Counted from the stretch's first letter, positions 45,574 through 57,943 are shown. The stretch: DNA of 64,000 bases from Zizania palustris (GCA_019279435.1 JAAALK010000079.1:81834162-81898161), one strand, 5' to 3'. Program-made: numbers and translations. The notes: generated by a model not told the origin, from the letters alone.

Positions 45574-47150
45574 ATGCCAAACACCTCTACATCGGCGATG
45601 GGTGCGCCTACTACTTCTACATCAATGGGATCCTCGACGCCGATGGATCCGGTGGGGAGCTTAGAGATTGATGACAGCAACATCATTGTACCTACCATTG
45701 AAGATCTCTTTGAGAAGGATAGGATAGAGCTCGAGGCCAGGACAAGGGAGCTACACACCTTTTTTCTTGGTCGCTTCACCATGACCCGCGGGGGCTTCAT
45801 CAAGCGCGACGATGATATCCCCGACCTCTCTAGAGCTAAGGTAACACCATCGTCTCCTCGAATGTCCTCCCATGACCTCGAGCAAAAGATAGCCAGCACC
45901 GTTGACCAGGCCATTAGTGCTACCTTTGCAAACCGCGTAGAAGCCATGGTCGACTCAAAATTGGACACAAAGTTGGACACAAAGATGGAGGCGTGTTTAG
46001 GAGATTCGGCTTTTCCGAGGTTGTTTCCCCTACTCTGATAGCTAGTGTACCCCATGTTCATCGCATATACAGTAGAACCGACAGGAGTGCCGGAAAAGTT
46101 ATCGCATCCTCGGCCACATCATCCATGGCCGAGGCCGTTGAACGACCCTGTTGGTCAGACCGGCCCTTGGGCCAGTCAGACCGACATGTGTCGGATTGCT
46201 TAGATGACAACGGTCGGTCTGACCGGCCATCAGGCTGGTCCGACCGACCACTACACCATCAGTCAGACCAGCCCTATGACCGGTCAGACCACTCCTACCA
46301 CATATTATGTGCTGCCACTGCTCACGCCTGCACTACCTCTCCCCGTGCTGCCCACACCTCCTGCTCCCGCACACCCGCATAGGCCCGATCACATTCCGTA
46401 TCGTGAGCCACCACGAGAGGAGGAGCCGCACGGCCGATACCATGATATACCACCGTGTGTCGCTCCCCCACATGAGAGTTGCGCGCAGGTAGGAGGCTTA
46501 GATGACCTTGACGAGCGAATTCACGCACTATTTAGAGAGGTTGCGGGATGGACACCCAAAGGGCGAGGTAGGGTTTATCAAAAGTCGTACTCTGATTACT
46601 TCGATACCATCCCATACCCGCGATGCTTTAGGGTGCCCGAGTTTACAAAATTTGATGGTGAAGGTAGTAAAACCACCCTAGAGCACGTAGGTCATTTCTT
46701 AGCGCAGTGTGGTGAAGCTAGTGGGTCGGATGCTTTGAAGCTTAGGTTGTTTTCTCTATCGCTTTTTGGCACCGCTTTCACTTGGTTTTTGGCATTACCG
46801 CCGAACTCCATCTAGACTTGGGCCCAGCTAGAGTAGAAGTTCCATGACTATTTCTATACTGGGGAGACCGAGCTTAGATTGTCACACTTGACATCGGTTA
46901 GATAGAAGACTAACGAGAGTGTCTTCGAGTACGTTAAGCGTTTTAGGGACACTAGAAACCGATGTTTTACCTTGAACATTTCTGATAGAGACTTGGCCGA
47001 CATAGCTTTTAACGGTCTTCACTCCGAACTTAGGAGAAACTTAATGGCTAGGATTTCTTTGATGTTAGTCAAGTGCTACAGAAGGCTCGGTTCAGGAAAG
47101 CCAAGCCAAAAGTAGAAGATTCACCAAGACATTTAACAAATCCAAGGCTG
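45574..47150 (+). pseudogene. element B gag
   Basis: ATG at 45574 opens MPNTSTSAMGAPTTSTS and runs to a stop at 46038; other frames continue with IYSRTDRSAGKVIASSA, a linker full of WSDRP/QSDRP repeats (46140-46300), and the capsid domain FTKFDGEGSKTTLEHVGHFL, LFSLSLFGTAFTWFLALPP and FRDTRNRCFTLNI. Three stops at 46813-46905 replace codons that are Gln or Arg in A, consistent with cytosine deamination. Confidence 0.88.
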
Positions 47151-47152
47151 AA

Positions 47153-47782
47153 GTGCATGTCATGGAGCACTCCGATGAGGAATCATCGGAGAGTGAGGAT
47201 GACTCGGTCGATATGTACACCATAGAGTGGACTTGGTCTAGCAAGGCCAAGCCCATCACTTGCACTGAGTTACAGACATCTCCTACTAAGAGTCGGCCCA
47301 ACGAGGTAAAGTATTCTTTTGATGTGACCAAGTGCGATAAGATATTTGATTTTTTGTTAAAGAACAAACTCATCAGGTTACCGAAGGGCCACATCATTCT
47401 AACGACCGACGACTTGAAGAAACAGGCTTATTGTAAGTGGCATGATTATCATTCCCATTCTACTAACGATTGCAATGTTTTTCGTCGGCAGATTCAATCG
47501 GCCATAGAAGAAGGACTGTTGAAATTGGATACAAGTCCCAAGATGAAGCTCGACCAGGACCCTTTCCCCGTGAACACTATCGATCTTTACGGGAAGAAGG
47601 TGCTGATTCGGCCCGAGCAGGCCGAGTCCGCTAAAGGGAAGGAGGTCATGATCGGGGAACCGCGCCCACACACGCTCGTGCCAAAGAACCCGGAGGTAGG
47701 AGTGTGGAAGGTGAACACCAACACATCATCTTCGACTGCGAATCGCAAGAAGCCGAAGGTGACATATGACATGCTGCTCTAG
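47153..47782 (+). pseudogene. element B gag C-terminal part with zinc-binding motif
   Basis: One open frame with the acidic MEHSDEESSESEDDSVDMY, KCDKIFDFLLKNKLIRLPKG and the C/H cluster YCKWHDYHSHSTNDCNVFRR. Ends at TAG after VTYDMLL. Confidence 0.87.
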
Positions 47783-48392
47783 AAGCTCCAGAAAGGGCCG
47801 AGAAGGCGAGCGCTCGGTCAAGACCCCTAGTGAGGCCGGACCCTCCTCGAAAGAGTGGGTTCGGCTCACGATGGCCAAGGCCATTGGAGCCACCTTTCCC
47901 TCCGCCACCATACCATCTGTCGATGTCACAGTGGCCACCTTGCTACTTCCGCCTCCTGGATATCCTGCGCCATATTATATTGCTCCATTTGTGCCACCCG
48001 AATTTTATAACATGCAGGGTCAGATGGGCACTCCAAGTGGTGACGTCTTCTCCAGACTATTTGTCACACCACGAGGACGTCCAGAGGCACACTCTAAAGC
48101 TATCATCATCAAGGTGGGGTCCGAAGACGTCCCAATCCATAAGAGGACCTCCGAGGAGCAAGGCAAAGGCGAACCGCCAAGGCCACCCGAGGAGATAGCC
48201 GGAATGACCGTAGCCTTAGGGCCGGTCAGACCGCGCTCGCCACTTCAGTGTGACCGACCTACTGTGGCCGGTCCGACCGACCCTTCACAGGAGACCGACA
48301 CTAGTTGGTCAGACCAGCCTGCCATGTCCGGTTCGACTGACAAAGCCCAGTCTGACCGGCCCAGTAAGGCTGGTCAGACCGACAGGAAGTAG
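47766..48392 (+). pseudogene. element B gag-protease linker
   Basis: Pro-rich frame; the part after about 48220 consists of GGTCNGACCGGCC-type motifs coding QCDRP, WSDQP and QSDRP repeats. No enzyme domain. A basic stretch with stops follows to 48880. Confidence 0.7.
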
Positions 48393-48883
48393 GAATGAAA
48401 CCCCGCAATGCACAAAACTGTTGAGGCCGAATCAGACAATTCCCATTTGGCCAAAAACTCCAGGAGCAAAGTTGTAGCACCCGCCACTAAGCCGCAACCA
48501 TCGTGGGCACCACCAAGTATGACCAAGTCCTATAAGAGGCGGCTACAATGTCTCCGAGCCTAGGAGATGCACGAGAAGAAGGCCGAGGATGAGCGAGATG
48601 CCGTGTTCGAGGAGATCCATCCCTGACTAGTAGCGAGACAGGTATGGAAGCCAAAGCCGGTTGCCGTGGACAACCCGGTTCCTACTCCAAGCGATGGCGA
48701 GGACGATTTGATGGATGACGACTACACGCCCGTCTCCGAGGGACCCCTCCTCAAGCGATGGACATAAACGTCGTCATGCTGCCCACTGAATTCGCTCTTC
48801 CACAGGGCGAGGCTGAGGCCGCTCAGTTGAACCTCGGCCCATAGGAGGCTATTTTTGAGAAACTCGAGGATACGTATTGTCAC

Positions 48884-49434
48884 TTGAAGCCTCTCTATGT
48901 CAAGGGGCAAATCGATGGAAAGCCGATCTCGAGGATGCTTGTAGATGGAGGCGCCATCGTCAACCTGATGTCGTACTCTCTGTTGAAGAAGCTCAGCAAA
49001 AATGAAGATGACTTGATGAGGACAAACCTGACGCTCAACGGCTTCAACGACGAGAGCTCTGAGGCCAAGAGCATACTTTCTCTAGAGCTGACGGTGGGCA
49101 ACAAAACGTTGCCGACGACACTCTTCATCGTCGATGTGCAAGGTAACTATAGTGTGCTACTTGGGTGTGACTGGATTCACACAAATTGTTGTATTCCATC
49201 TACTTTGCACCAGTGCTTGATTCAGTGGGACGACGACGATGTGGAGGTTGTACCACCTAATACTTCAGCCTAGGTTGCTTTGGCCGATGTGTGTATTGAT
49301 GCCATCCATGATAAGGTAGAGTGTCTATTAGGTAGAGATCTCTAGGATTATGACTTTGTTAGCGTGTCCGAGGGACGTTTTGTTCCCGTGTCTGTAAACC
49401 CGGCTAATGTAGCGCGACTATCTCTAAATTAGTA
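48884..49434 (+). pseudogene. element B protease
   Basis: Aspartic protease with active site RMLVDGGAIVNLMS (about 48935-48970), a D-G-G variant of the usual D-S/T-G, then LTLNGFNDESSEAKS and VQGNYSVLLGCDWIH. TAG stops at 49271 and 49342 interrupt. The frame reaches two consecutive TAG codons (about 49429-49434) before RT. Confidence 0.87.
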
Positions 49435-49436
49435 GT

Positions 49437-50590
49437 CATATAAGATAAGAGTAATCTTGATTGGCTAATGTCTCGTGTGGAGCAGTATTAGTATTCTAAA
49501 GACGGTATTGCTGAAGCCATTGAAGATTTTAGCAAAGTAGAAAAGTTAGGTCAAGGTTTTGCGTCGGCTAATCTTCTAGAAGAGGTCGATATAGGCAATG
49601 GTAGCATTCCAAGGCCGACTTTTGTAAACAAAATTTGCAGGTTGATGAAAAGGCCAAAGTAATAAAGTTGCTTCGGTCGTATGTCGATTGTTTCGCATGG
49701 GAGTATAGCGAGATGCCCGAACTTAGCCGTGAGCTTGTGGAGCATCGGCTGCCTATCAAACCTGGGTTTAGGCCTTATAAACAACCCCCTCATTGCTTTA
49801 ATTCGGCCGTGTATGACTGAGTTAAAGAAGAGATAGAGAGATTGCTTAAGGCCGAGTTTATTAGGCCATGTAGGTATGCTGAATGGGTCGCTAACATTAT
49901 GCATGTAGAAAATAAAGGGAGTGGCAAGATTCACGTGTGTATTGATTTTAGGGACTTGAACAAGGCCACTCCGAAGGATGAGTACCCCATGCTGATAGCC
50001 GACATGCTGATCAATGATGCTTCAGGACACAAGGTACTTAGTTTTCTTGATGGCAACGCTGGTTATAATCAGATCTTTATGGCCGAAGAGGACGTCTACA
50101 AGACAACCTTTTGATGCCCTGGTTTTGTCGCTTGTTTGAGTGGGTTGTTATGACTTTTGGTTTAAAGAATGCTGGCGCTACCTATCAACGTGCTATGAAC
50201 TTGATCTTTCACGACTTGCTAGGAGTTATGCTAGAGGTCTACATAGATGACGTTGTGGTCAAATCGGATGCTATGGGAAACCATTTAGCCGATTTGAGAG
50301 TTGCTTTTGATAGGATGCGTCAGTATGGCTTAAAAATGAACCCGCTCAAGTGTGCTTTTGGTGTGTCGGCGGGCAAGTTCCTAGGATTCATGATTCATGA
50401 AAGGGGTATCGAAATTGATCCTAATAGGCTTGAGAAGATTAGAAACTGTGAAGCGCCGACATGCAAGAGAGATGTGCAAAAGTTGCTAGGCAAAGCCAAT
50501 TATTTGTGCCGCTTTATATCTAACTTGTCTGGCAAGATTGCTGTTTTTGTCCCCATACTTCGGCTAAAGAACGAAGCCGAGTTCACTTAG
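49437..50590 (+). pseudogene. element B reverse transcriptase
   Basis: The RT start codon that is ATG in A and C is ATA here. RT blocks include EYSEMPELSRELVEHRLP, VCIDFRDLNKATPKDEYP, SFLDGNAGYNQIFM, a TGA at 50112 where A has Arg, FEWVVMTFGLKNAGATYQR and YIDDVV at 50240. KLLGKANYLCRFISNL and a stop at 50588 end it. Confidence 0.9.
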
Positions 50591-50612
50591 GGGGCAAGTC
50601 AGCAACGCGTTT

Positions 50613-51500
50613 TTGAGAAAAATTAAAGAGTGCCTGTCATCACCGCCTGTGGTTAGAGCACCAAAAGTCGGGATTCCATTTCGGCCATACGTTACTGTAG
50701 AAGATAGCGTGATAGGGGTTGTGCTAACTCAAGAAGTGGAAGGAAAAGATTACATCATCACTTTCTTTGTCACCGCCTATTGGATGTCGAAACGAGGTAC
50801 ATGTTTTTAGAATGTTTATGTTTGTCGCTTTATTATGCATGCACCAATCTTCTGCACTATCTTCTATCTAGCACATGTATTGTTACTTGTCAAACTGATG
50901 TCATAAAGTACATGTTGCAAAAGCTGATTCTAAGTGGGAGAATCGGAAAGTGGGCTTATGCTTTGATTGAGTATTATTTGGCTTATGAACCCCTAAAAGC
51001 TATGAAAGGCCAAGTCATCGCTGATTTTATAGTTTATCACCATGTAGACGTCAATTGGAGTACTGACGCTGCTTTAATTGAGGTAATACCATGGAGACTT
51101 TACTTTGATGGTTTGGCTTGCAAAAATGGCCAAGGTGTTGGAGTTGTGCTCATATCACCTAATGGTATGAGTTTCGAAACCTCGACCCGATTAGAATATC
51201 CTTGTACTAATAATCAAGCCGAATATGAAGCTTTGTTGTTAGGACTTGAATTGTTAAGCTCTATGGGTATTAATATGTTCATGCATATGGTGATTCGCTA
51301 TTAGTAGTCCAACAAGTAGCTAAACTTGCTCAATGTTTTAATGGTTTGTTAAATAGCTACTTGGATAAATGTCTAGACATAATTGCTAATCTTGATGATT
51401 TTGAGATTTCACATGTGTCTAGGGAAGCCAATTCAATAGCAAATGACTTGGCTCAACAAGCATCTGGTTACCAAATTAAAAAAGGGTGATTTTTCGTACA
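50613..51500 (+). pseudogene. element B RNase H plus archaeal-type RNase H
   Basis: First RNase H: IPFRPYVTVEDSVIGVVLTQ and, in another frame, CLCLSLYYACTNLLHYLL. Second RNase H: LYFDGLACKNGQGVGVVLIS, NNQAEYEALLLGLELL, then a frame change near 51270 and SHVSREANSIANDLAQQA. The linker 51540-51700 to integrase is again packed with GACCGG motifs. Confidence 0.88.
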
Positions 51501-51753
51501 AGAAAAACCGATGCTTGGCTTTATTTCAGTACCCGAATCAGAACACATCGGCCTGACACGACCGGTCCGACCGCAGGTGTCTGGTCGGTCTGACCGACCA
51601 TGCCAGGCCGGTCTAACTGCCCTGTGCTAGTCATCCGGCAACGGCCGGTCTGATCGGCCTGACATGACCGGTCCGACCACCCCGTGTTAGGAGGTTTCAG
51701 GACACGGGCGTCAAGCCAAGGTTTGTAATTTAAACGCTAATTCAGACGAAGAT

Positions 51754-52995
51754 TTGGCAATTACTTTAGAAAGTCATGGGGATGATTGGAGGACTCCAAT
51801 TATTCAATATTTGAGAGATTCCAGCAAGCGAGTTGATCAGAAAGTTCGGCGACAAGCGTTTAAATTTGTGCTACTCGACGATGAGTTGTATCGCCAAACT
51901 GTTGACAAAGTACTTTTGAGATGTTTGAATGCTGATCAATCTAGACTTGCTGTGGGTGAAGTATATGATGGTATTTGTGGTACTCATCAGTCGGCCTAGA
52001 AAATGAGCTAGATGCTCAAAAGAGCGGGTTTTTATTGGCCGACTATGACGAAAGATTGTTTTAAGTACTATATAGGATGTGAAGCTTGTCAAATGTTTGG
52101 TAATATTCAGCTCGCTCCTGCATCTTTACTTAACCCTATTATCAAGCCATGGCCGTTCTGAGGTTGGCCCTTGGACTTCATCGGCCAAATTTATCCTTCC
52201 TCTTCAAAAGGGCATCGGTTCGTGTTGATGTCTACAAATTACTTCACCAACTGGACCAAGGCCGTGCCTCTCAAGAACATGACGCAAAACGAGGTAATTG
52301 ATTTCATCTTGAAACACATTATACATAGATTCGGTATTCCTCAAACTCTTACTATATATCAGGGTGCTTCATTTGTTTCTAAGGAAGTATGTGATTTTAC
52401 CAAATCTTATGGTATAAAGTTGGCAAACTCTTCACCATACTATGCTCAAGCCAATGGTCAGGCTGAGTCTAGTAATAAAACCGTGATTAAGCTCATTAAG
52501 AAAATGATTGAAGAGTTTCCTAAAAGGTGGCATGAAGTTCTTTCTGGTGCATTATGGGCCTATAGAGTTGCAAAGCATGGTGCCACCAAGGTAAGTCCAT
52601 ATGATTTGGTGTATGGACAAGAAGTCGTTTTACCCGTAGAGACGAATCTTGGCTCTATACGATTACTTAAGCAAGATGGCTTATCGGTTGATGAGTATGA
52701 AACTCTTTTGAAGGACAATCTAGAAGAGGTGACCGATAAGAGGTTGAGGGCTTTAGAAGCTATAGAAATAGACAAAAGGAGAGTAGCTAAAGCCTACAAT
52801 AAGAAGGTCAAACCAAAATCGTTTCAAGTAGGTGACTTGGTTTGGAAAACGATTTTGCCCTTAGGCACTAAGAGCCCTAAATTTGGCAAATGGTCACCTA
52901 GTTGGGATGGTCCTTTCAAAATAGCCGAAATCGCTCCTGGCAATGCATATAATAAGAAGGTAAGAGAAAAATCATTTCAAGTCGGTGACCAATAA
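51754..52995 (+). pseudogene. element B integrase
   Basis: Zinc region VRRQAFKFVLLDDELYRQ and GICGTHQSA; TAG codons replace Gln and Trp of A and C at about 51997 and 52009. The TGA shared with A and C is at 52159-52161. In the core the first Asp is Asn (STNYFTNW) and the second is Tyr (IYQGASFVS), while Glu (AESSNKTV) remains. The C-terminal domain FQVGDLVWKTILPLGTKS follows. Confidence 0.9.
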
Positions 52996-53299
52996 GAGGT
53001 TAAGAGCTCTATAAGCAATAGAAAAAGACAAAATAAGAGTGGCTAGAGCTTATAATAAGAAGGTAAGAGCAAAATCATTTCAAGTTGGTGACTTGGTTTG
53101 GAAGACGATTTTGCCTTTAGGCACTAAGAGCCCAAAATTTGGCAAATGGTCGCCTAGTTGGGAAGGTCCTTTTAGAGTTGTTGAAATCGCTCCAGGTAAT
53201 ATATATTTGCTAGAGTCGCTTCAAGGAGAGCGATTTCGTAGGGTTTTAAATGGTAGGTATTTGAAAAAGTACTTCCCAAGTGTGTGGCCAAACGCTTGA
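52950..53299 (+). pseudogene. duplicated integrase C-terminal domain of element B
   Basis: After NAYNKKVREKSFQVGDQ* the sequence repeats: AYNKKVRAKSFQVGDLVWKT, then WSPSWEGPFRVVEI and RYLKKYFPSVWPNA. The first copy (about 52790-52950) breaks off inside the domain; only the second reaches the normal end. Confidence 0.85.
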
Positions 53300-53385
53300 A
53301 GTGTTGAAAGGATGATATAAAGCATATCGCCCTTAGCTCGTTGTGCTTTTGGCCGACTAAAGTTGGCCAAAATGCAGGGGGCATG

Positions 53386-54502
53386 TGTTGATAGCGAAAA
53401 ATGGCATTAATGATCAAAATTATCAAAATATCACTTTTTGATAGTTTTACCGAAAATATGCCGAGACCTAGCACAGGCCAGTCCAACCGGCCATGTAGGG
53501 CCGGTCTAACCGACCATGTAGGGCCAGTCTGACCGACCATGTAGGCCCGATCAGACCGACCATATGGGCCTGGTCAGACTAGCCCGATCGGAGTCCGACT
53601 CCAAATGACTAATTTCAGGGTATTTTATCCTTAATTAATTTTGGATGACTTGGAACCTGTGTCTAAGTCAGATTAGACCCCAGGAACTCATGACCCACCT
53701 CTATAAATAGAGGCAAGGCCGATTCAAGGAACCCCTAAAACCCCTAATAGATCCAATCTATTATCTACCTTGAATCACATTTACTTTCTTCGCCCTAGTT
53801 TTAGCTTAGCATGTACATCTTTGCTGGTTTACACTGTAAACCATCCGTCCGCCACGTTGTAATCACAGTAAGTCCTTGTTAGTTCGCTCGTGAATCGTCA
53901 GTTTCATCCACGTAATGGATTTCTATCAGTTTTATCTCTTTCTATTGGTAATTCGGTCTCCTGGACGAATTACTTTGATCCCTTAGTATTTTTGCAGTAC
54001 TTCATCACTTTCATCCTCTCCGAGGAGTTTGGTTGAGATCCATCCCTGGGAAGACGGTCGCTACAGCCCGGAGGACACCTTCCAGGAATAGTCGGTCCGA
54101 CCGAAAGGTCAGCCTTCGGTCCGACTAGCCCGTGCCGTGCCGTCATCTAACATGCTGGCACACTGCGGTCCGACGAGCGGCACGAGGCCGGTTTGACCGG
54201 GGTTCGCAGGGGACTCCGGAAAACCCTTCGCACCGAAGATAATTTCACACCGGAGTTCATCTTTGCATCGGTTTTGGGACCCCCGAAGACCCTTCGGTCC
54301 GACCTAGGTCAAGCCCTCGGTTTGACCGGCTGATAGGCTGAAGGCCCATTCAAGATACCTTCCGGGACCTTTGCACCAGTGCGCTGAAGCCCTTTCGGCA
54401 AAGGCTACACACAGCCAGTCAGACCGTACTCCCTTGGCCGGTCTGACCGCCTGTCAGGCTTCGGTCCAACCGACCCTGTTCTCGCCGGTTGGGTTTAGTT
54501 AG
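53386..54502 (+). repeat. element B 3' LTR, truncated
   Basis: Starts TGTTGATAGC after the purine tract and follows the 5' LTR up to GGTTGGGTTTAGTTAG. The last 190 bp or so are missing; an oppositely oriented LTR of the A/C type begins there. Confidence 0.9.
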
Positions 54503-55971
54503 TGTTGACACGAAAACGTGCCCCCGCACTTGGGTCAGTTCGATGATCCAAAGGTGTGCGGATACTTAGGGACAAGCCTATGCGTAACACAACACCGACG
54601 TCGCATTCCGACTACCCTTAATCGTGGTAAGGGGGTGGAGTCGCCAAGTAATCAGATCACACAAAAATAACCCAATTAGCCGAAAGAAATATATTAAACA
54701 GAAGTAACACAACACTGACGTCGCGTTCCGACTTCCCTTAACTGTGGTTAGGGGTGGCAGTTTGGCTCGGGGCTCGCGAGCCAGCTCGGGCTCGGCCGAG
54801 CCGAGCCGAGCCTGGCTCGGCTCGCTGTGCCACCGAGCCGAACTCGAGCCAAGCCTCCTGGCTCGGCCAACATTCAAGCCGAGCCGAGCCGGCTCGCGAG
54901 CCGGCTCGTTGGCTCGGTAACGGCATATGGAGCGAATCTATTCCTCTATTTAGTGCATAAAATCATGAATTCATGTGAAGTAAATAACATCAAATTGTGT
55001 ATTTTCATCATTGCGTGAGCACTGAGCTCTAAACACCGAACAATAGACACATCTCCTCTCCCCTCTTGACAATTGGCACCATTGATGCTTTCGACGACCA
55101 GTGGTCCTTGGCTGGCCCACAACCCCCACTGACCACCGCTACCTACACGGCTACACCCGGTGCCACCACTTGATTTTCTGAGAGGAATGAGTCCCCAACA
55201 ATGCCACTTTTTAAGTTAAGTGAGCACAACACATTAAAAAAGATTAAAAAAACAAGTGAACGGTGGCACTAACGAGCCGAGCCGAGCCGGCTCGTGGCTC
55301 GGCCGAGCCCGAGCCGAGCCAGAATTTTGGCTCGCTAAACCATCCGAGCCGAGCCTGGCTCGGCTCGCTAAAGAGGTGGCTCGGCCGAGCCGAGCCGAGC
55401 CGAGCCAAGCTCGGCTCGTTGCCAGCCCTAACTGTGGTAAGGGGGGTAGAGTCACCAGGTAATTAGATCACACAAAATAATCCAATTAGCCAAAAGAAAT
55501 ATATTAAATGGAACAAATCAGCAAACCGAGCGAAGCCCGACAGATTCGAAGTATAGTGCGAAGGGTGTCACCGAAGGGTACCTTCGGCGTCTGGTGTGAA
55601 ATATCCCACCGAAGGGTACCTTCGGCGTTCGGACTGATCTAGCCAAAGATGAACTCCGAACGGATCTGACGCGACAATCACCTCAGAACAACGGGGTTCA
55701 GCGTGAAGTCTTCGATACAGCAAGATACAGAGTAATGACTTAGGTGCAACATGCGAGCGCGACTTCGTCTGGAGCGAAGTATGAGCGTGCCGAAGCCTGT
55801 CGTGATGAAGTCTGTTGGCGAAGCGTGTTGGCGTGCGGTCGAAGCGAAGATCTCGCCGAAGGGTGTTCTAGCAACCTCCGAAACCAATCTCTCAGCTCCG
55901 AATACCTCCGGTGGAGTAGCTCCAAACGTAGGTAACCTGCAATAGAGTAGATTCGAAGTACCAATTCGACC
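54503..55971 (-). repeat. A/C-type LTR fragment, inverted, with internal duplication and a hAT insertion
   Basis: TGTTGACACGAAAACGTG at 54503 is the LTR terminus seen at 27868 and 38402. A segment of about 120 bp (54582-54702) is repeated from 54703 onward, and the hAT element splits the second copy. The fragment breaks off near 55971, before reaching an internal region. Confidence 0.82.
54749..55430. mobile_element. non-autonomous hAT element rich in GAGCCGAGC motifs
   Basis: Ends TAGGGGTGGCAG and (reverse complement) TAGGGCTGGCAA, flanked by the exact 8-bp duplication ACTGTGGT (54741-54748 and 55431-55438), the hAT signature. Both subterminal zones (54765-54920 and 55272-55425) are arrays of GAGCCGAGC/GGCTCGGC in both orientations. 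No transposase. Confidence 0.9.
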
Positions 55972-56817
55972 TGAGCTTTGTTCTTTGTTTAAGGAAGTGC
56001 TGAACTTATAGCTTTTTGATTGAAAATTTCATGTGTGAACAGGAGTGATCAATGTGTGATTGTATTGTTGAAAGTGAACAGTATTTCATCTGATTCAAGG
56101 AAGTTTGAGCTGAAATTTGAATTTGATCTGTTTTGACCGTGTTCCTCTAATTACACTGAAAACACTCAGTTTGTTGCATTGTTGTGTTTCAGCTTATACA
56201 GAATTTCTGAAAAGTGTTAAATGATTGTTGAACTAAAGTTTTTATTTGAGGTTCTCTGTTCTTGAAAAAGAGACTTAATATCCACTGTTAAGTGGTGATT
56301 CTGTGTTTGCAAGTGAACAGAATTCCAAGTTGCTTAACTGTAACTATCTTTGAATTTGGATATGTTTGCTCATTTCTAAATTCTTAATTTGAATCACATT
56401 TAAAATAGCAATTATTTCAATCAGTACATGATCTTGGACAATTAGAGTTAATTTGATCAATTACTATTGTCAAGTATTGATTCAAAGTGACAAGTGCATG
56501 TGTTAGAGAAGTTTTCTGATTCTCTGGTCTTTGTCGGAGTTTCAGTTATCGAGTTACTATTGCCGACCAATCAGTTGTCAATCTATTCACTGTACTTCGG
56601 AATATCAATTGTTGACAAAGTATTTCGACCGATCAATTTATGAACTAAGCTGAACTGCAATTTTCAAACAAGTTGTGTTCTGATTTTGTACAGTTTGGTT
56701 CAAATCTGGATCTACAATTTTTGGAGGTGCGTTGGGTGATCTGAACAGGCCATCTAATTCACGAGAACTTGTTAAGGCGTCTATTCACCCCCCTCTAGTC
56801 ACCATTCTGATCCCACA
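55972..56817 (+). repeat. 3' part of a large copia LTR (SIRE/Maximus-like)
   Basis: AT-rich sequence without coding potential ending in CTATTCACCCCCCTCTAG...TCCCACA. The end resembles that of the solo LTR at 29558-31577, but the bodies differ, so it is a different family. The left end is truncated; no target duplication seen. Confidence 0.6.
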
Positions 56818-56907
56818 TTACGATTTTGTTAGCGTGTTCGGAGGACGTTTCGTACTAGTGTCTGTAAAGCCGGCTGGTGTAGCACGGTTGTTTCTAAATT
56901 AGTAGTC

Positions 56908-57881
56908 ATGTCTAGCAAGAATAATCTAGATTGGCTAAAGTCTCGTGTGGAGCAATATCGGTCTGCTAAAGACAGTATCACCGAAGCCATCGAAGACTTT
57001 AGCGAAGTAGAGAAGTTAGGACAAGGTTTTGCGTCGGCCGATCCTTTAGAAGAAATTGACATAGGCGATGCTAGCATCCCAAGGCTGACGTTTGTAAACC
57101 AACATTTACAGCCTGATGGAAAGACCGAAGTAATAAAGTTGCTTCGGTCATACATCGATTGTTTCACATGGGAGTATAGCGAAATGCCTGGATTAAGCCG
57201 TGAGCTCGTGGAGCATCGGCTACCTATCAAAACTGGATTTAGGCCTTATAAACAGCCTCATCGACGCTTTAATTCGGCGTCTATGACCGAGTTAAGTAAG
57301 AAGTAGAGCGACTACTCAAAGCTGAGTTTATTAGGCCATGTAGGCATACTGAATGAGTCGCTAACATTATGCCTGTAGAGAAAAGGGGGAGAGGCAAAAT
57401 ACGAGTTTGTATTGATTTCAGGGATCTAAACAAGGCCACTCGGAAGGACGAGTATCCAATGCCGATAGCCGACATGCTAATCAACGTTGCTTCAGGACAC
57501 AAGGTACTAAGTTTTCTTGATGGCAACGCTGGTTATAATCAAATCTTTATGGCCGAAGAGGACGTCTACAAGACAGCCTTTCGATGCCCTGGTTTTGTCG
57601 GTTTATTTGAATGGATCGTGATGACTTTTGGTTTAAAGAATGATGGCGCTACATATCAACGTGCTATGAACTTGATCTTTCATGACTTGCTAGGGGTCAT
57701 GTTAGAGGTTTACATAGATGATGTTGTAGTCAAATCGGATGCCATTGGAAACCATTTAGCCGATTTGAAAGTTGCTTTCAATAGGATGCGACAGTATGGC
57801 TTAAAAATGAACCCTCTCAAATGTGCTTTTAGCGTGTCGGCAGGCAAGTTCTTAGGATTCACGATCACGAAAGAGGTATAG
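56908..57881 (+). pseudogene. element C reverse transcriptase
   Basis: ATG at 56908 follows two tandem TAG codons of the protease frame (56900-56905) by 2 nt. MSSKNNLDWLKSRVEQYRSA is followed by EYSEMPGLSRELVEHRLP; a frame break near 57300; then VCIDFRDLNKATRKDEYP, FLDGNAGYNQIFMAEED, FGLKNDGATYQRAMNL and YIDDVV near 57713. Confidence 0.92.
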
Positions 57882-57943
57882 AAATTGATCCTAAGAGGCT
57901 TGAGAAAATTAGAAACTTTGCAGCACCGACATGCAAGAAAGAT

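Larger units (their letters stand above)
44281..54502 (+). mobile_element. Tat-type Ty3/gypsy element B
   Basis: 5' LTR 44281-45543, primer site 45551-45568, gag, zinc region, linker, protease, RT, two RNase H domains, integrase with a duplicated C-terminus, purine tract (GCAGGGGG, 53373-53380) and truncated 3' LTR 53386-54502. Many CAG-to-TAG and CGA-to-TGA changes interrupt the frames, and two of three integrase catalytic acids are lost. Its LTR and linkers are rich in GGTCNGACCGGCC motifs, which separates it from A and C. It interrupts the PARN-like fragment. Confidence 0.93.
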
